A stretch of 64,000 nucleotides of DNA from Acanthopleura granulata (GCA_016165875.1 JABBOT010000080.1:6306759-6370758), one strand, 5' to 3'; positions 25,769-38,939 are shown, counted from the stretch's first letter. Notes: generated by a model not told the origin, from the letters alone. Translations and numbers: made by a program.

Positions 25769-26072
25769 ATGGAGATCACGTTTCCCTGCTCTAGTATCTT
25801 GCCCTTAAAATAATTAATTATTTCCAAAACAACTTTTAAAACAAAACATCAAAACCCTGAGGCAATAGCTAAACTAAGTAATTTGGACATATTCATGTGA
25901 AAAGAAGCTGTTAACAGTTTTCATTGATGACGGAAAGACGCAAGTAATGCCCTGGAGGAATGAGACAAAATTTGAATTCAGATCGTCTAGGATGCTAGAT
26001 CATGATATAATTCTATCTTGCGTTTTGATTACAAGGGTTCATATACCAAACCCAGAGATCTTGTTCAACATG

Positions 26073-26436
26073 ACGCCTTAGTGATTAGAGCTTGCTGGTT
26101 AGATCGTCCGCTTCGAGGTCGGGAGATCCAGCTTCAAGTCCCGGTCGTCATACCAAAGAGTTTTAAAAATGGTACTTGTTGCTGCCTCCTTTGGTGCTCA
26201 GCATAGAGAGGTTAGAGCGCAGAAACAGGACTGGTCCCCCAGGTGTCAGTGACTGGATGGGGTGCCCTGTCTGGGGTCTTCGGCATGATGTTCCAGTGTC
26301 GTCAGCACTTTTTGGCCATGGACTCCATCCAAAAGAAGACACTCTAAAAACACGGAAGAAGGACTCCTTGTCGTCATATGACTGAAACACTGTTATGTTA
26401 TTGTTACGTTAAACCCCAAGCTATCGTCACTAAGCA
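26073..26436 (+). mobile_element. SINE-B, full length
   Basis: tRNA-like head with GCCTTAGTGATTAGAGC (A-box region) and CTTCAAGTCCCGG (B-box region), then GGTACTTGTTGCTGCCTCC, CGGCATGATGTTCCAGTG, GAAGGACTCCTTGTCGTC and GTTAAACCCCAAGC. One of two full copies in the window. Confidence 0.85.
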
Positions 26437-26439
26437 ACT

Positions 26440-26640
26440 ATGTATTTTGGTAATTATCTGTATTGTTTTTGTATGTTATTGTCAGTTGTACTATTTGTCT
26501 GTTTTGATCAAATATAAGTATTGAACTTATTCAAGCGTCTTTGTGTCTCTTTGTTTGATCTTGTGTAAGGCCTATCCCTGTCCGAGAGTTAAACAAGCCA
26601 TTTGTTTACCCTTTTTCTTCCTATAGTGGCACCCTTACAC
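26440..26640 (-). repeat. Repeat R1, inverted copy
   Basis: Reverse complement of 22966-23165, e.g. TATTGAACTTATTCAAGCG and GTGGCACCCTTACAC. It starts just after the SINE-B at 26073-26436. Confidence 0.75.
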
Positions 26641-27091
26641 ACCTGTGAATCTGGCATTTCACGATGTGGTTGACATGGACTAAGGTGCTTAAATACAATT
26701 GATCGGGATATTAATGATATACATCTACAATAGAGAGATTATACTACCGGTGTCCTCTGTGTTTAGATATATATCACAGTTGTCCATTACCTTTCAGAAT
26801 ACCTGGTCTTGAAGAAGAATTCCCGAAATTACCAGATGAGAATGATATCAAGAGTAACATGGGGTTTCAAGGTGTACAATGACTTCCCTTATTTCAGAGA
26901 CAATATGTTTACCCTCTCCCGGCTTCGCCTCCCGTTGTGGGATCAACAACTGACTACCACTGGAAAAAATTTTTAGTCGACGTCTTGAAGTTAAATAATG
27001 CATTTATGCTTCCTTTCAGAAGGTGGAAACACACAACTTAGGTCAAGAAAAGCGAACCTTTTACTTATAAAGGTTTCAAGAAAAAACGGGT

Positions 27092-27280
27092 GAAGTCCAG
27101 CTCATGCTGGCTTCCTCTCCGGCCGTATGTGGAAAGGTCTGCCAGAAAACCTGCAGATGATTGTAGGTTTCCCCCGGGATCTGTCCGGTTTCCTCCCAAC
27201 ATTATGCTGACCGTCATCGTGTAAGTAAAATAATCTGGAGTACAGGGTAAAGCATCAATGAAATAAATATATAAATAAAT
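27092..27280 (+). mobile_element. SINE-A, head truncated
   Basis: Starts at GAAGTCCAGCTCATGCTGGC, with CCGGCCGTATGTGGAAAGG, CCGGTTTCCTCCCAACATTA and an AAATAAAT tail. Confidence 0.85.
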
Positions 27281-29852
27281 CATTCCCGCATTCCCACATC
27301 CCACATTTACAAAAAATATGCAATGCTGTTTTACTACAAGAAAACGGTGCGTGCTTTGTTTCCTCCTGCAGTTTGATTTACACTCTTGGTCTCTCGCCTT
27401 TCCCTCCATGATTTGACATCTTCGCTTGACACTTTCGCTCACATATTTATTGAATGCTTGGATTTTCTTTGATTCCTCATGTAAGTCACCCAAGCAATAA
27501 GATGAGCCTTAATGACTTGGTCATTTGACTCAGTTGTCATAGTTGAATTACCTGTACTTGTGTTTCACTGTTAAGATGTCAGTTTTCCCTTTCATCGTAT
27601 CAATTATTCAGCCTCGACTCTTTTGCACATTTACTAATCACAGTCGCGTTCTGATCTTCTTGACTTGGACTTTACTGTTTTGCTTTTACGTTTATCACTT
27701 TATCACTTTATCACGTTTATCACGTTTATGCATATTCTGTCGCATGTTCTACTTTTACTGCTTTGCATATTCGCTTTATACCTTTCGTCTTTTGACCATA
27801 TAGGAAATGGACACAATTGACTACCATAGACTGCCTTAGGTTTGCCTCCCCGATCACACATATTTATTACGACTACCAATCCTACGGCACATGCTTGGGT
27901 CATTGACATAAGTTAGTGCGAACGGTTCTGTGTATTGCCTTTATTCTGATGTCCCCATGATGTTTGTGCCTCCGCATCCCTGTTGACTGTCCGATAAACA
28001 CACCACATATAACAAGCATAATAGCCAAAGGCACTCTGTTACTGAGCAATCAATCAGTCTGAAGGACAAATTTGATCAGTCTGTTGATTTGTGTAATAAA
28101 AGATCACAGTGATCACCTAGGGCACTGTACACATGATGTGGTGTTTACATTGCGGTGGATATAACTCATGTCATTCCGGTTAAAAGTCACTTTGTTATTA
28201 TTACTTCAGAATATGAGAGAGATAATTTGTTTGCCGGCGGAATGACTCACAATATTTACAATTGGATTCGTCCGATTGTCTGGAACCATACACTTGGCGG
28301 TAATCATAAAAAATGAAGAAATTTTAATGAAACTTAGAATTTTAATGAATTAGATCGGTACTCTATTAATGATCTTATAAATCACTGTTTATCTACATGC
28401 TTTTTTCAATAAATTTGTAAATTAGTGAAAATATGTTTTTGCTTGAAACGATTTAAGAGCTGACTGGGACTTCAATAATTTATATTGATTTCTGATATTT
28501 GATAAGCAAGCATTCCGCAGTTTAGTATTTCCGCGTTTCCTTCCCTAAATTCTTGGTTTCCTTCCTGGTATGAGTCGCTTCCTCTAGCCCAAGGTCTTTC
28601 TCGTTCTAACTCATGCTCCAGTTAAACCTTATTGCCTTTGGTGCTCTTTGCACGTTTCCTGTGGGAGATAGGCCACGTTCACAAAGCCCTACGTATGCAT
28701 AGTTGTTCAAGGCTAACGGCATAATAAATGCGTTAATGTCTGCAATCTGAAGAAGTATTTCCTTGCCTGAAGACCCTGAGGGCATGCATTTAGACCATAA
28801 GTACATACTACTTAACCAGGAAATACTGTGATGTTTATAATGGTGAGAATTACAATCAGTTTGCAAACAGAATCACGAGTCTCATTTTATCGCATCACCT
28901 ATTTATGCTGCTGTAACGTTTAGGTTCTCAGTTCTCAATTTTTAACGATTTGGTGAATAGACTACGGTGTAATATCTCTACTTTTGCAATGAGTCGCTTA
29001 AGTGCAGTTAGAAGGAAAGTAACGAAAAGACCTACACCTTTGCTAATGGGGATAGCATACAGAACCCAGAAAGCTCAGAATGTACAGTTCAATTGTTGTC
29101 GAAGATTTCTTTGGCAGTGTCAGATATCAGTATGTCAGTATCAGATATGACTCATTGAAATTTAGCCATATGTATGATTACCTAAAGCTGGGACAAAAAA
29201 ATGCATGCCACGATGTCTTTTTAAGGTAAAATTACTACAGACATCAGCCGGACAAGGAAGAATAAACCAGGACTCTTTGTGACGTTAGAGATGGCAAAGC
29301 TGTGTACATTGAAACAATTTATTTTAATGAATGAAACTCTCAGAAATGAAATCTTTTCACCACTAGATGTTTCATTAGTAGTTATGCACTTTAGGAGTAT
29401 TTGCAAACACTACTAAGTTACGTTTCATATATGCTGCTGTCGATTAGACTATGTGTTATGCCATGGTCTACTCTTATTGCATCTGGTGCTTTACTTATTA
29501 TACATTTCCAGAGGTATTTAAAAATACACCAAGAACTCTTTTTTACAGAGATAATTCTTTGAGGCCCTTTTCAAGTTATTGTCTTTATTTTAACCACACC
29601 GTTTCTATGGTAGGAATCCTGGGTAAATACTTTAACCTGTGATTTAGTCTTGTTTGAGAGGGGCAAATACAACACGAAACAAGTGTAATCTATTAAGATT
29701 GATAATACAAAGTAAGCATTGACATGTATTTGCTACTCTATCTACGGATTAAAGATTCCGTATCGGATTACAGCTGCCTTTATGATAATTTTTCTTTCAA
29801 GCTAAATTTCAGAATCATAACATAACGGTTTGATGGTTAGGACCTAAATATT
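27281..29852. other. No supported gene
   Basis: A small TTTATCAC-type tandem run at 27695-27730 is the only structure seen. Confidence 0.5.
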
Positions 29853-30063
29853 GGGGCCTCCGTTGCTGGCCTCGATAGCAACGGTGAGGACCCTCTCACC
29901 AATAAGGCCTCTTTCAGTTCCAGTTCAGCTCATGCTGCCTTCCCCACCGGCCGTACATTGAAGGTCTGACAGCAACGTCCTCGTTATTCTGATAGTCGTC
30001 GTATACGTTAAATATTCTCAAGTAGAGCGTATTGGGCCAATGAAATAAAACAAAAAAATAAAT
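29853..30063 (+). mobile_element. SINE-A, diverged, core shortened
   Basis: GGGGCCTCCGTTGCTGGCC head, CAGCTCATGCTGCC, CCGGCCGTACATTG; the CCCGGTTTCC part of the core is missing before GTCGTCGTATACG and the tail. Confidence 0.75.
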
Positions 30064-30587
30064 GCAACCGAGATACCATTAATAAAAGACTGCGACCTAA
30101 AACCTTTGGCTGTATTGCGATTTAGTGTAATCACTGCTGAGATATTCAAGGTAACCTACCCAGTGGGAGAAACTAGTAGTCTTAAGGCTGCTTGAAGTAT
30201 ACTGTGTCATGTGTGAAGGGTGTGTTATAACGAAGATTTTGAGGTAACATTGAACATCTACCATGCATACAGCTGTACCATCTACAACACACTGAGACTT
30301 ATATACAGAAGTATACTAATGTACACTTTTAGGGCCTAATCAAGATGGAATTTGAACAGTCAAGTGATAATTATTGTAAATCGTGTACAGTCGAACGGCT
30401 TCAGTCATAAAAAGAAGTGAGCCATGAAGGAAAAGCCAGATCAGTGCGGATTTAATTGAGGAAACCTAACAAGGTACGAGTGTAAATGAGTGTGTGTCGA
30501 GGTCCCTCCCTCTCACACGTGGCACATACGAAGTTACTGACCCCTGATTTAACATAAATTTGTTAATGTGTGAACGTGATATGGCCA

Positions 30588-30912
30588 GTTGCATGTACTG
30601 TCAACTTAGATTTCTTCATTCTGACGTCAAAGGCAGGTGGCTGTCAAAATATTGCGCGAACCTGTTGAGCGCTGCTGTTGGTATCACACAACATGTTTAC
30701 CCAACAAGAAAAACATGTACCCGTTCTCACGTTGCGTAAGTGTACCACTAGTCTGAAGGACAAAGTGATAAAAAAATAGCTTGTTCAACTCTCCCACAGA
30801 GAGAGACTTTACACAGAAGCAAACAAACATGAGACGCTTGAATAAGTTCAATACATATAACTGAACAAAATACAGAAACAGTACAACTTACAATATAATA
30901 CAAGAACAATAC
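30588..30912 (+). repeat. Repeat R1 joined to a SINE-A tail, copy 1
   Basis: About 96 percent identical by eye to 41439-41761 from TGCATGTACTGTCAACTTAG to CAAGAACAATAC. It contains CGCTTGAATAAGTTCAATAC, which is shared with diverged relatives at 22966 and 26440. Confidence 0.88.
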
Positions 30913-31170
30913 TTATTTATTTATTTATTTGATTGGTGTTTTACGCCGTACTCAAGAATTTTTCACTTATACGGCGGCGGCCAGCATTATGGTGGGAGGA
31001 AACCGGGCAGTGCCCAGGGGAAATCCCACGACCATCCACAGGTTGCTGGGTGACCTTACCACACGTACCACAAGAAGCCAGAATGAGCTGGACGAACTGA
31101 GAGGGACCGCATTTATGGAGAGCTACTGGTCATTCCGCTGCGCTGCTAATCAACTTAGCCACTATAGCCC
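30913..31170 (-). mobile_element. SINE-A, full length
   Basis: Tail, CCGTACTCAAGAATTTTTC, GGCGGCGGCCAGCATTATGG, CCACAGGTTGCTGG and a head ending near CTTAGCCACTATAGCCC. The tail adjoins the repeat unit at 30588-30912, exactly as at 41762. Confidence 0.88.
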
Positions 31171-31350
31171 TCTCACGCCGAAGACACCAGACATGACACC
31201 CCACCTCGTCACATTATACTGATACCAGGTCGACAACTTCCGTTTCCATACTCTGACTTTCCAACGCTCAGTGCCAAGACAGATAACAATAAGTACCATT
31301 TTTAAAGTTTCTGTTATGATCCGACCCGGAATTGATCCCGGATCTCCCTA
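31171..31350 (-). mobile_element. SINE-B, truncated, against the SINE-A head
   Basis: CCGAAGACACCAGACATGAC, CCATTTTTAAAG and a head with GACCCGGAATTGATCCCGG. The 3' half of the element is missing at the junction with SINE-A. Confidence 0.75.
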
Positions 31351-32950
31351 CCGCGAGGAACGACACAGCGAAGCGATAGAACGATATTACGAAAGGATAA
31401 CACGATGCCCCGAAGCGATTTTGCGATACTGCAAAACAATCCTTCCATCACTTCGTCGTATCGTCGTATCGTATGGCTTAGAATGATGGCACTTTAGGAC
31501 ATAACAATGTGGATGGAACTCAAACTCTGAAGACTCTGAAGTTGGCAACACAGTTAATGAATCACAAGCACATGTATTCAATTGTTTGATGTTTTTGGAA
31601 AGAAATCGAAGATTTTCCAATTTTGAAGTTTATACATAGTTAATGGTTAATTCGGAGAAAGTAATTTTATGTTAATGATGAAGATGTCATAGCATCCACT
31701 CATGTATTTTAAAATTTACGTCGAGGTAACTTCAATTCTTAAGTGTTATCACTGAATCCACGTACTTCTGAGAATGTAACGCAGTAAAGGATTTTAATGA
31801 CTTGGAATAGAAGACGTTGCAGATTGTTGAATGCCAAGAAATAGCTTTTAGAATGACACCTATGTTTCATTTATATATTCAAATAAAAAACGCCTGTGGT
31901 TTGTTAGTACAATGAACGATAAATACAAATACGGCATACAGATAACGCTGTCATAAGATGATTCTTCTGAAAGGTTACTATAATGTTGCATTCCACTTAA
32001 ACCATCTTTTTTGTCAATTCCGGAGATATTTAAAGTGCATGTACGGGTAAGGCACACATTAAATTAATGTGCCGTAACAAATTTGATAATTGTGCTCGTG
32101 CTTGGTACACAGGTGCTTTTACAGCGCAAAATAAAATATGCAGTGAAAACTGTGGTGGGTGGTACTGCTGGTAGGAGAACTGTTATTTGCACATGGTTGA
32201 AAACCTATGGGGAACGTGCATATTTGCTGAAGGAAGGGGAAGACGATTCTTTAGATCGTAAATTTTATTTTGCAAATGAATCACAGCAAAGATATTCTGC
32301 GCTGTTTTTTTTTTCTCAGCCCATCTCCAAATGTTTTTAAGAAAACGTGCCCTCATATAAGAATTTATGTAAGCTGCTCAGCATTTCTTGCAGGGATAAA
32401 TATAAGGCCACCAAGGATAACACTGCCCCGCGGTAAAGGGAGTACCAGGTAGCTGTTACTGTGTATACATATATTAAATGTGATGATCATCGAAGCATTC
32501 TGAGTAATTCTAGACCAGTGACGTCTATTACACGGCATTTAACATCACTGTCATTGTTTTACCTAATTCTACTTCAGTCATGGTACTAGGCGGCGTGTAA
32601 GTTGTTACTTCTTAAACACTGACGTGAAAAGCTAGAATAAAACCCTAACTCAGGTAAATTTACAAGGTACCGGATTTCACCGGCATCATGTGAACATTTG
32701 CCAACTATCGCACTGTCGTCGCTGCTCTGGCTTTATTCTCTGTGTTGTAGTCTTTTACATTGCATTTTAGGAGAAGGTGCTCTTGAGAAAACCCTCTTTA
32801 CCTCACGACACTATAATAAACGTGTCGAAGTCATAAAGACATGGCTACGTGTTGCTACACTTCCACTGCAATATTCCCACACTTCAAACACATATAATTC
32901 CTGTTCCTCGTCACTTCTACCATCAATGTAACTGGATGTAGCAATGTGTA

Positions 32951-33112
32951 CCACATGCTGCCCTTCTCTCGAATATGTGTGGGAAGGTCTGTCAGCAACC
33001 TGCGGATGATCGTGGGTTTCCCCCATCATAATGCTGGCCACCGTCGTATAAGTGCATTATTCTTGAGTACGGCGTAAAATGCCAACCAAATAAATAAAGA
33101 AATAAAGAGTAA
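32951..33112 (+). mobile_element. SINE-A, 5' truncated, in duplication copy 1 only
   Basis: CATGCTGCCCTTCTCTCG, GGAAGGTCTGTCAGCAACC, CATAATGCTGGCCACCG and an AAATAAATAAAG tail. The paralogous stretch near 37200-37260 lacks it. Confidence 0.85.
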
Positions 33113-33480
33113 TAAACAATTTTGAGAAAAGCCTTCGTTGGAACCTTCCCAAAGCACTTTTTTCTTGTGCACCCAGCCATATAAGACACGTTAAAACGGT
33201 CCGTACAAAATTTTGTTGCCTGAAGGTTTTTCTAAGAAGAGATGAATTCCAGCTTTTCACCACACTGGATAACACTGCATTTTTGTGAAATTTTGTGATG
33301 CTTCAGACATCTTAGCGATCTTTACCGTTCCGTAAATTGGCGCCATCGTGTACTTTTGCCTATGATAGTGAAAGAAAGAAAACCGAAAACTGTGGTCAAA
33401 ATCTACTTTATAATGAAGACAGATTCAAGACTCTCTTGGGCTCAATCAACTCCTTTTCCCAATTGACATGTAAAAATATT

Positions 33481-33697
33481 ATTTATTTATTTATTTATTT
33501 CTTACGCCGTACTCAAGAATATTTCACTTATATGACGGCGGCCAACATTATGGATGGGAGGAAACCAGGCAGAGCCCGGCGGAAACCCACGACTATCTGC
33601 AGCTATAAACTGGCAGACCTTCACACGTACGCATTGATGGGAGGCTTCGGGTCAGTGTGCTACGATAGCGCGCTAACTGACTGAGCCACGGAGGTCC
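33481..33697 (-). mobile_element. SINE-A, full length, perfect 11-bp target duplication, empty paralogous site
   Basis: Flanked by GTAAAAATATT at 33470-33480 and again at 33698-33708. The duplicated segment near 37550 carries GTACAAATATT once, with no SINE. The head on the minus strand reads GGACCTCCGTGGCTCAG. Confidence 0.95.
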
Positions 33698-33860
33698 GTA
33701 AAAATATTAAACCTATGCGATAACAGTATGCCGAATATGCGGCATGAAGGCTAACAGCAGTCGCAATTCTGTTCCATGGCTCCTCTCTGTCAACTATGTT
33801 CGGAGTTGTGAACACAGAGCAGATATCGTAATAATTCAACTATTAGTACGTCGTATAGAA

Positions 33861-34130
33861 TTTATCTATTTATTTACATCATTGGCGCTTTACACCGTAT
33901 GGAAAAAATGTTTCACTTATACGATGGAAGCCAGCATTACGGTGGGAGGAAACCACGAAGAGCGCGTTCTTAACCCATGGCCGTCCACAGATTGTCGGCA
34001 GGTCTTCTCAAGTACTGCCAGAAAGGACGCCAGCATGAGCTGGACTTAAACTCACAGCGACCGCATTGTTACTAGGCACCCGGATCATTACGCCGCGCTG
34101 GTTCGTTAACTAACTCTGCCACGAAGGTCC
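33861..34130 (-). mobile_element. SINE-A, full length, in duplication copy 1 only
   Basis: TTTATTTACATCATTGGCGC tail, ATTACGGTGGGAGGAAACC, ATGAGCTGGACTTAAACTC, CTCTGCCACGAAGGTCC head. The paralogue near 37700-37725 runs GGTATAGAACTTAGTAGTTG with no insertion. Confidence 0.9.
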
Positions 34131-34489
34131 CTCGAACATTGTAGTTGCCATCTCCATCAATTATTTAAAAAGCATCCGATTCTTTGAGTTGGTTTCCTAC
34201 TGTTTTCTCGATACGGTATAGTCGCACTTGATCAGACAAATAACGCAAAGATATGGTTTACAGTATAATCATGAACAGAGATCTAATTTATTTGCAAATA
34301 AATGCTTTTCATAAGGCACAGAACTTAGTAGTTGCCATGTTATTATGCGATATTGTTAATCATGATGACTTTTGTCGTACATTTCTTCGATTAACAACTG
34401 GTTCTGTGCAGAGTGATTTTATTTTTAGGCTTACTTAGTAAAGTAGAGTGTATACTGATGTGATGGATACGGCTCGGGGACTCGGACAG

Positions 34490-34990
34490 ACTGTGTACCA
34501 GACAGCAAATTTACCATTTGATCTTTTGTGTACCATTTAATCCCTTGTATGCCAGCTGATCCCCTGTGTACCATCTGATCTCCTGTGCACCATCTGATCA
34601 CCTGCGTACCATCTAATTTCTTTTGTACCACCTAATCTCCCTTATACCCTCTAATCTCGTGTACCAGCTCATACATGTATCTTTTGCACCATCTGATCTT
34701 TTGTGTGCCATAAGAACTCTTGTGTGCCACCTGAACCCATATATACCATCAAATCTCTTGTATACCATCTGATCTCTTGTGTATACCAACTTTTCCCTTG
34801 TGTATCATCTGATGTTTTGTGTACCAGCTCGAACAATTATCGTGTGTACCACCTGATCTCTTGTGTACCACCTGATCTCTTGTGTACATATATCGTCGGG
34901 TCTCTTGTGTATCATATCAACTGATATCCTGCATACCAGCTGATGTTTACAGTTGATTTTTGTGAACCAGCTGACCTGTTATATTTAAGC
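34490..34990 (+). repeat. Minisatellite of about 20 bp, locus 1
   Basis: About 25 degenerate units of the type CTTGTGTACCATCTGATCTC. The period is not a multiple of three, so the open frames across it are not coding. Confidence 0.9.
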
Positions 34991-35385
34991 GGAATTGTCG
35001 AGTGTTAAACACATCCAGCCGAGTCATCGACTCGAGTTCAGTACCCAATCCACAATGCCACTTCTGCCATATTTCATACATGTCAACCGTAGAGAAAGCA
35101 AGCAGGTCAGTCCTCGAATAGTCAATAATAATGTATTAATTCCTATGTGAGCGCTGATCTGGTATGCATCAAGGGCATCTCCAGACATTTCCATTCACCA
35201 CATTTACTGAGCATAACGACTCCGTTATCAGCTAAATTCGTGACTTGATGCCCGCAGGACACCTGTAATTCCGTTTTGTCAATTGCAGGGAAAACAAATA
35301 GCAAAACGCATAGCACATGGTCAAGTCAAACATTTCCCTTGACATCTGTTATACCCAATCACCCTGTTTTTATTAATAAGCCTTT

Positions 35386-36000
35386 GTGTTGCAGGCATGG
35401 TCGTCATTTCTTATACAGCGACACCAGATGCAAGTAACAAGACATAATCATTGGAAGGGCAGCGCAGAAAGCCAGAGACATGGTTTATTACATCGCAAGA
35501 CGCTGGAGTCTGTGGGAAGAAAACTCTGTGTTAAGCGTATCTGGAAATTGCCAGGTGTTTGTGTACGTTAATCGTGCTACTTCAGATATTTCTTCAAGGT
35601 CCAATATCGAAAGATGTTTCCATTAACCTCTTCACCTGTACATACCAAGTGGCTGATCAAGCCCCCTGGGTGAACGAGGACAAAGCAATCAATGCTTAAC
35701 TGTTCAAATATTTTTAAGTTTTCGACCACGTCTGCCACGCACACATGTGCGAAAAACATCAGTAAATTTCCTGGTGGGTTCTGAAGTAGCTTGTTCAACC
35801 GGACATTATATAATTTATGTTCTCCTATACGCACAAACATGTTTATTTTCTTTGTTTTTGATTGCTGTGTGGAAACTTGGTCCTCAGAGTAAATCACGGA
35901 TGTTTGACAAGTGAGAAGTGCCATACAGTTGTTCTTCCACATGCCGCACAGCAATTGGAAACTAACGTAAAAGGCAGCCACGCGTGCACTGTCGAGGGAG
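35386..36000 (-). repeat. Inverted dispersed repeat E, copy 1
   Basis: Its reverse complement matches 42950-43560, for example ATGGCNGCCTTTTACGTT, AATAAACATGTTTGT and ACATGGTTTATTACAT. The minus strand holds a 134-codon open frame (35577-35981) that is broken in the other copy. Confidence 0.75.
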
Positions 36001-36559
36001 GGGGGGGCATATTTCTATCTAGTTTACTGGAGCAAAGATCTTATTTAGGGATCTGGAAAAAACCGTCACCTCGGATTGAACTGCGAGCAACTGGCTAGCC
36101 CGAGCATCCTTCGTGTTGCGTCTTGTCAATGCAGTGAGCAAATATCTCCATTTCTTGAGTACTTGAGGAAGAGGCTCTCACTTATAATGTTGACTGTGCT
36201 CCAATGTCAGGCGTATGGGGGAATGTCAGAGAAGAATTACGGTAAAGCAGTGGCGAACTTTCTAAGGACGATAATTCCAGAAGACGAAGTTCTGATGTAC
36301 AAATGACATCAATGTGCCGTCGAATTTTCATGTGCCTAGTAGGAGTATGACATTTAATACGTTGGCCATTCAACGTGGAAAATCCTCTATCCCCACGTTC
36401 ATACCATGTTTGACTTTGTCAAGTGAATCTATCTGGATTTGATGACTGAAATTTTATGGGTGTTTTGTGACCAAAACGTTGATAATGTCATCCAGATTCC
36501 GTGAAGAACTCTCAAAAATCAAACTTTTATTACGTTGCGAAGTGAAGATGTACACAATA

Positions 36560-37905
36560 TGGACAAGGCACGCAATAAATAATGTGCCATAACAAATTCG
36601 ATAATCGATATTCCTCTTGTTGTATACACACAATTGCTTTTAGACAGCAATATGCAACATGCGTGAAAAACTGGGGTGGATGGCACTGCTAGCATTACAA
36701 CAGTTAATTACAAATGGTTGCTTATCTACTCAAGACGTGAATATTTGCTGAGGGAATGGGAAAAGGATTCTTTACATTGTAGATACATATGCCTAGAACT
36801 TCATCAAAATACGATTTTGTTTCCCAAATGAATTACAAGAAAGGTTTTCTGCGTTCATTTTTTTCTCAGTCCATGTGCAAATGTTTAGAAGAAAAGATCC
36901 CCTATATGAAAGAATTTATGTAAGCTGCTCAGCATTGCGTGCAGGGAGAAATGTAAGGATTGACAATTCCTGTCTTACGAGATATTAACATCTCGCGGTA
37001 GAGGAAGTGTCCTAGTATTTAAGGAGACGTGGCTCTACAAACAAACTCTTTTCACCTCACGAAACTAGAACAAATGTGTTAAAATCATAAAGTAGACATG
37101 GATACTCTTCCACTGAAGCTGCAATATTCTCAGCCTTAAAAGACATTCAAGGCGTTCATCGTCATTTCTAACATACATGTGATTGACTGTGGTAACGTGT
37201 ATCACAAAAAAACCAAATATGTTTGCGTTACCAATTTGAAAGAAAAAACACATAAAATAGAACAATAGATACATGACCTTTGGGCAGATTGAAGTCTTCC
37301 TTTCTTCCGAAGCCTTATTTGTTTGTGCACTGAGCCGTATATGACACGTTAAAGCGGTCCATGAAAAAATAATTTTGCCTGAAGATTTTCTAAGAACAGA
37401 TGAATTCCAGCTTTAAACAAAATACATAATACGTTTTACGCGACAAATTTTAGACATTCTGCGTCTTTTTTTTTCTTTTTTTTTTCACTTATGCCTAATT
37501 GGAACAGACTCTCTTGGGCTTAATTAACCCACTATCCCATTCGATATGTACAAATATTGAACCCATGCGACAGCAGAATGTCGAATATATGGCAAAAAGG
37601 CGAACAACAGTTGCAATCCCATTTCAGGGCTCCTGTCTGTCAGCTGGTTATCGGAGTTGTGAACACAGAGCAGATATCGTAACAATTAAACTCTTAGCGC
37701 ACGGTATAGAACTTAGTAGTTGTCATGTTATTTATCAGCCATTTAAAAATCCTTGGATAGTTTTATCCGGGTTCTTGTTGTTTCCTCGGTACAGTATAAT
37801 CGCACATGAACATCCAATGAAAGCAAAAATATAGCATATATATTAACAGATAAACGCTTTGCACATGGTGTGGAACTTAAGTTGAAATGTTATTTTATAC
37901 AGCAT
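36560..37905 (+). repeat. Segmental duplication D, copy 2 (no SINE)
   Basis: Partner of 32035-34330. No SINE-A is present at the three equivalent positions. Divergence is considerable, roughly 70-80 percent identity by eye. Confidence 0.85.
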
Positions 37906-38939
37906 CTTTGTTTTGCTTTTGTAAGGCTTTTTCCATTTTCTAAATACCATTTACGCAAACCTGAACATCCAAATAGCGCAAAAATAGTTTATAGTTCACC
38001 CATATCTTAAAACCGCCATAACGATTGCTAAATCTTTTGAGCTGATTCGATGTGTATATTACACGGGTATAACCATTCAGCAGCACTTAAGTGTCCACCT
38101 TTTGTTTTACTTGTCTTATTCCAGTGAAACACAAGTCGTTCAAATTTGAAGCTTTCCTAATTTTGTGACTGACCACTGATTCTCTAATTAGTCATAAAAT
38201 AGAAGTTCCAAAAGCAATTAACTTAAACGCTTTATTTTAGGAGAGGGACTTGGTATTTTGTGTTTCGGCGTGGTATTTGGAATATCCATTTGAATCCTCA
38301 GCTAACCGTTGACTTGTGACATTGAATCGGCTAATATATGTGCCAACTTTACACTTCATCACTTACAAGTTCATCTTGTAAGTGGCAGAAAAACTATACT
38401 TACAGGAAAATGAGGAAATGTAATAATCTATGTTGGTAATATTTAATCCTGGACACTAAAGGGTATTTGGTAATGTATAGTCCATTTTAATCATTCTGTT
38501 TACTTTAAATTCCTCGCCTTGAACAATAAGAACTTACATTTTTGCCACTCTCAATCTGCATGGAGCCATAGCAAAAGTAAAATGTCTACGACGTTTCTTA
38601 TGACCTTCGGGCAGTCCAAAAGACAACTTCTTTTTCCCGTTAATATGGAATGGATACCCATATGTCACATCAAGCACTCCGGTTTCCTTCAGCCTTAAGA
38701 GCTCACCGCAATCGTAGAAGTAAACCATTTGGAGTATGGTGTTGAACAACAATCAATAAATCAATCCAAAAAATAAATAAAAAAATAATGAATGTATTGT
38801 AACCAATGAATTCCGTGGCTCTCGTGGCGACGATATTGTTTACACACAATCACTCTGTCGTGTATTTTCAACTGGTACTGTGTAAATATGCTTTTATCTT
38901 TAATATTGATATTGTGAGAGATCCGGCTCTGGGAGAGAG

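Larger units (their letters stand above)
32035..34330 (+). repeat. Segmental duplication D, copy 1 (three SINE insertions)
   Basis: Collinear with 36560-37905. Shared landmarks include AATTTATGTAAGCTGCTCAG (32362 and 36915), ATAAGACACG/ATATGACACGTTAAA, AGATGAATTCCAGCTTT and AGACTCTCTTGGGCT. Three SINE-A copies account for part of its extra length. Confidence 0.85.

Noticed and set aside
27065..27493. 142-codon minus-strand open frame
   Set aside because: Half of it is SINE-A; the remainder has no recognisable domain.
34431..34631. Repeat protein with QVIRWCTGDQMV-type units
   Set aside because: The underlying 20-bp unit is not a multiple of three, so the reading is a minisatellite artefact.
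34490..34990. CRISPR-like regular repeat array
   Set aside because: Units are degenerate and directly tandem with no unique spacers, in eukaryotic DNA.
35577..35981. 134-codon minus-strand open frame as a host gene
   Set aside because: It lies wholly in repeat E and the paired copy is broken early; a transposon or chance frame is likelier.
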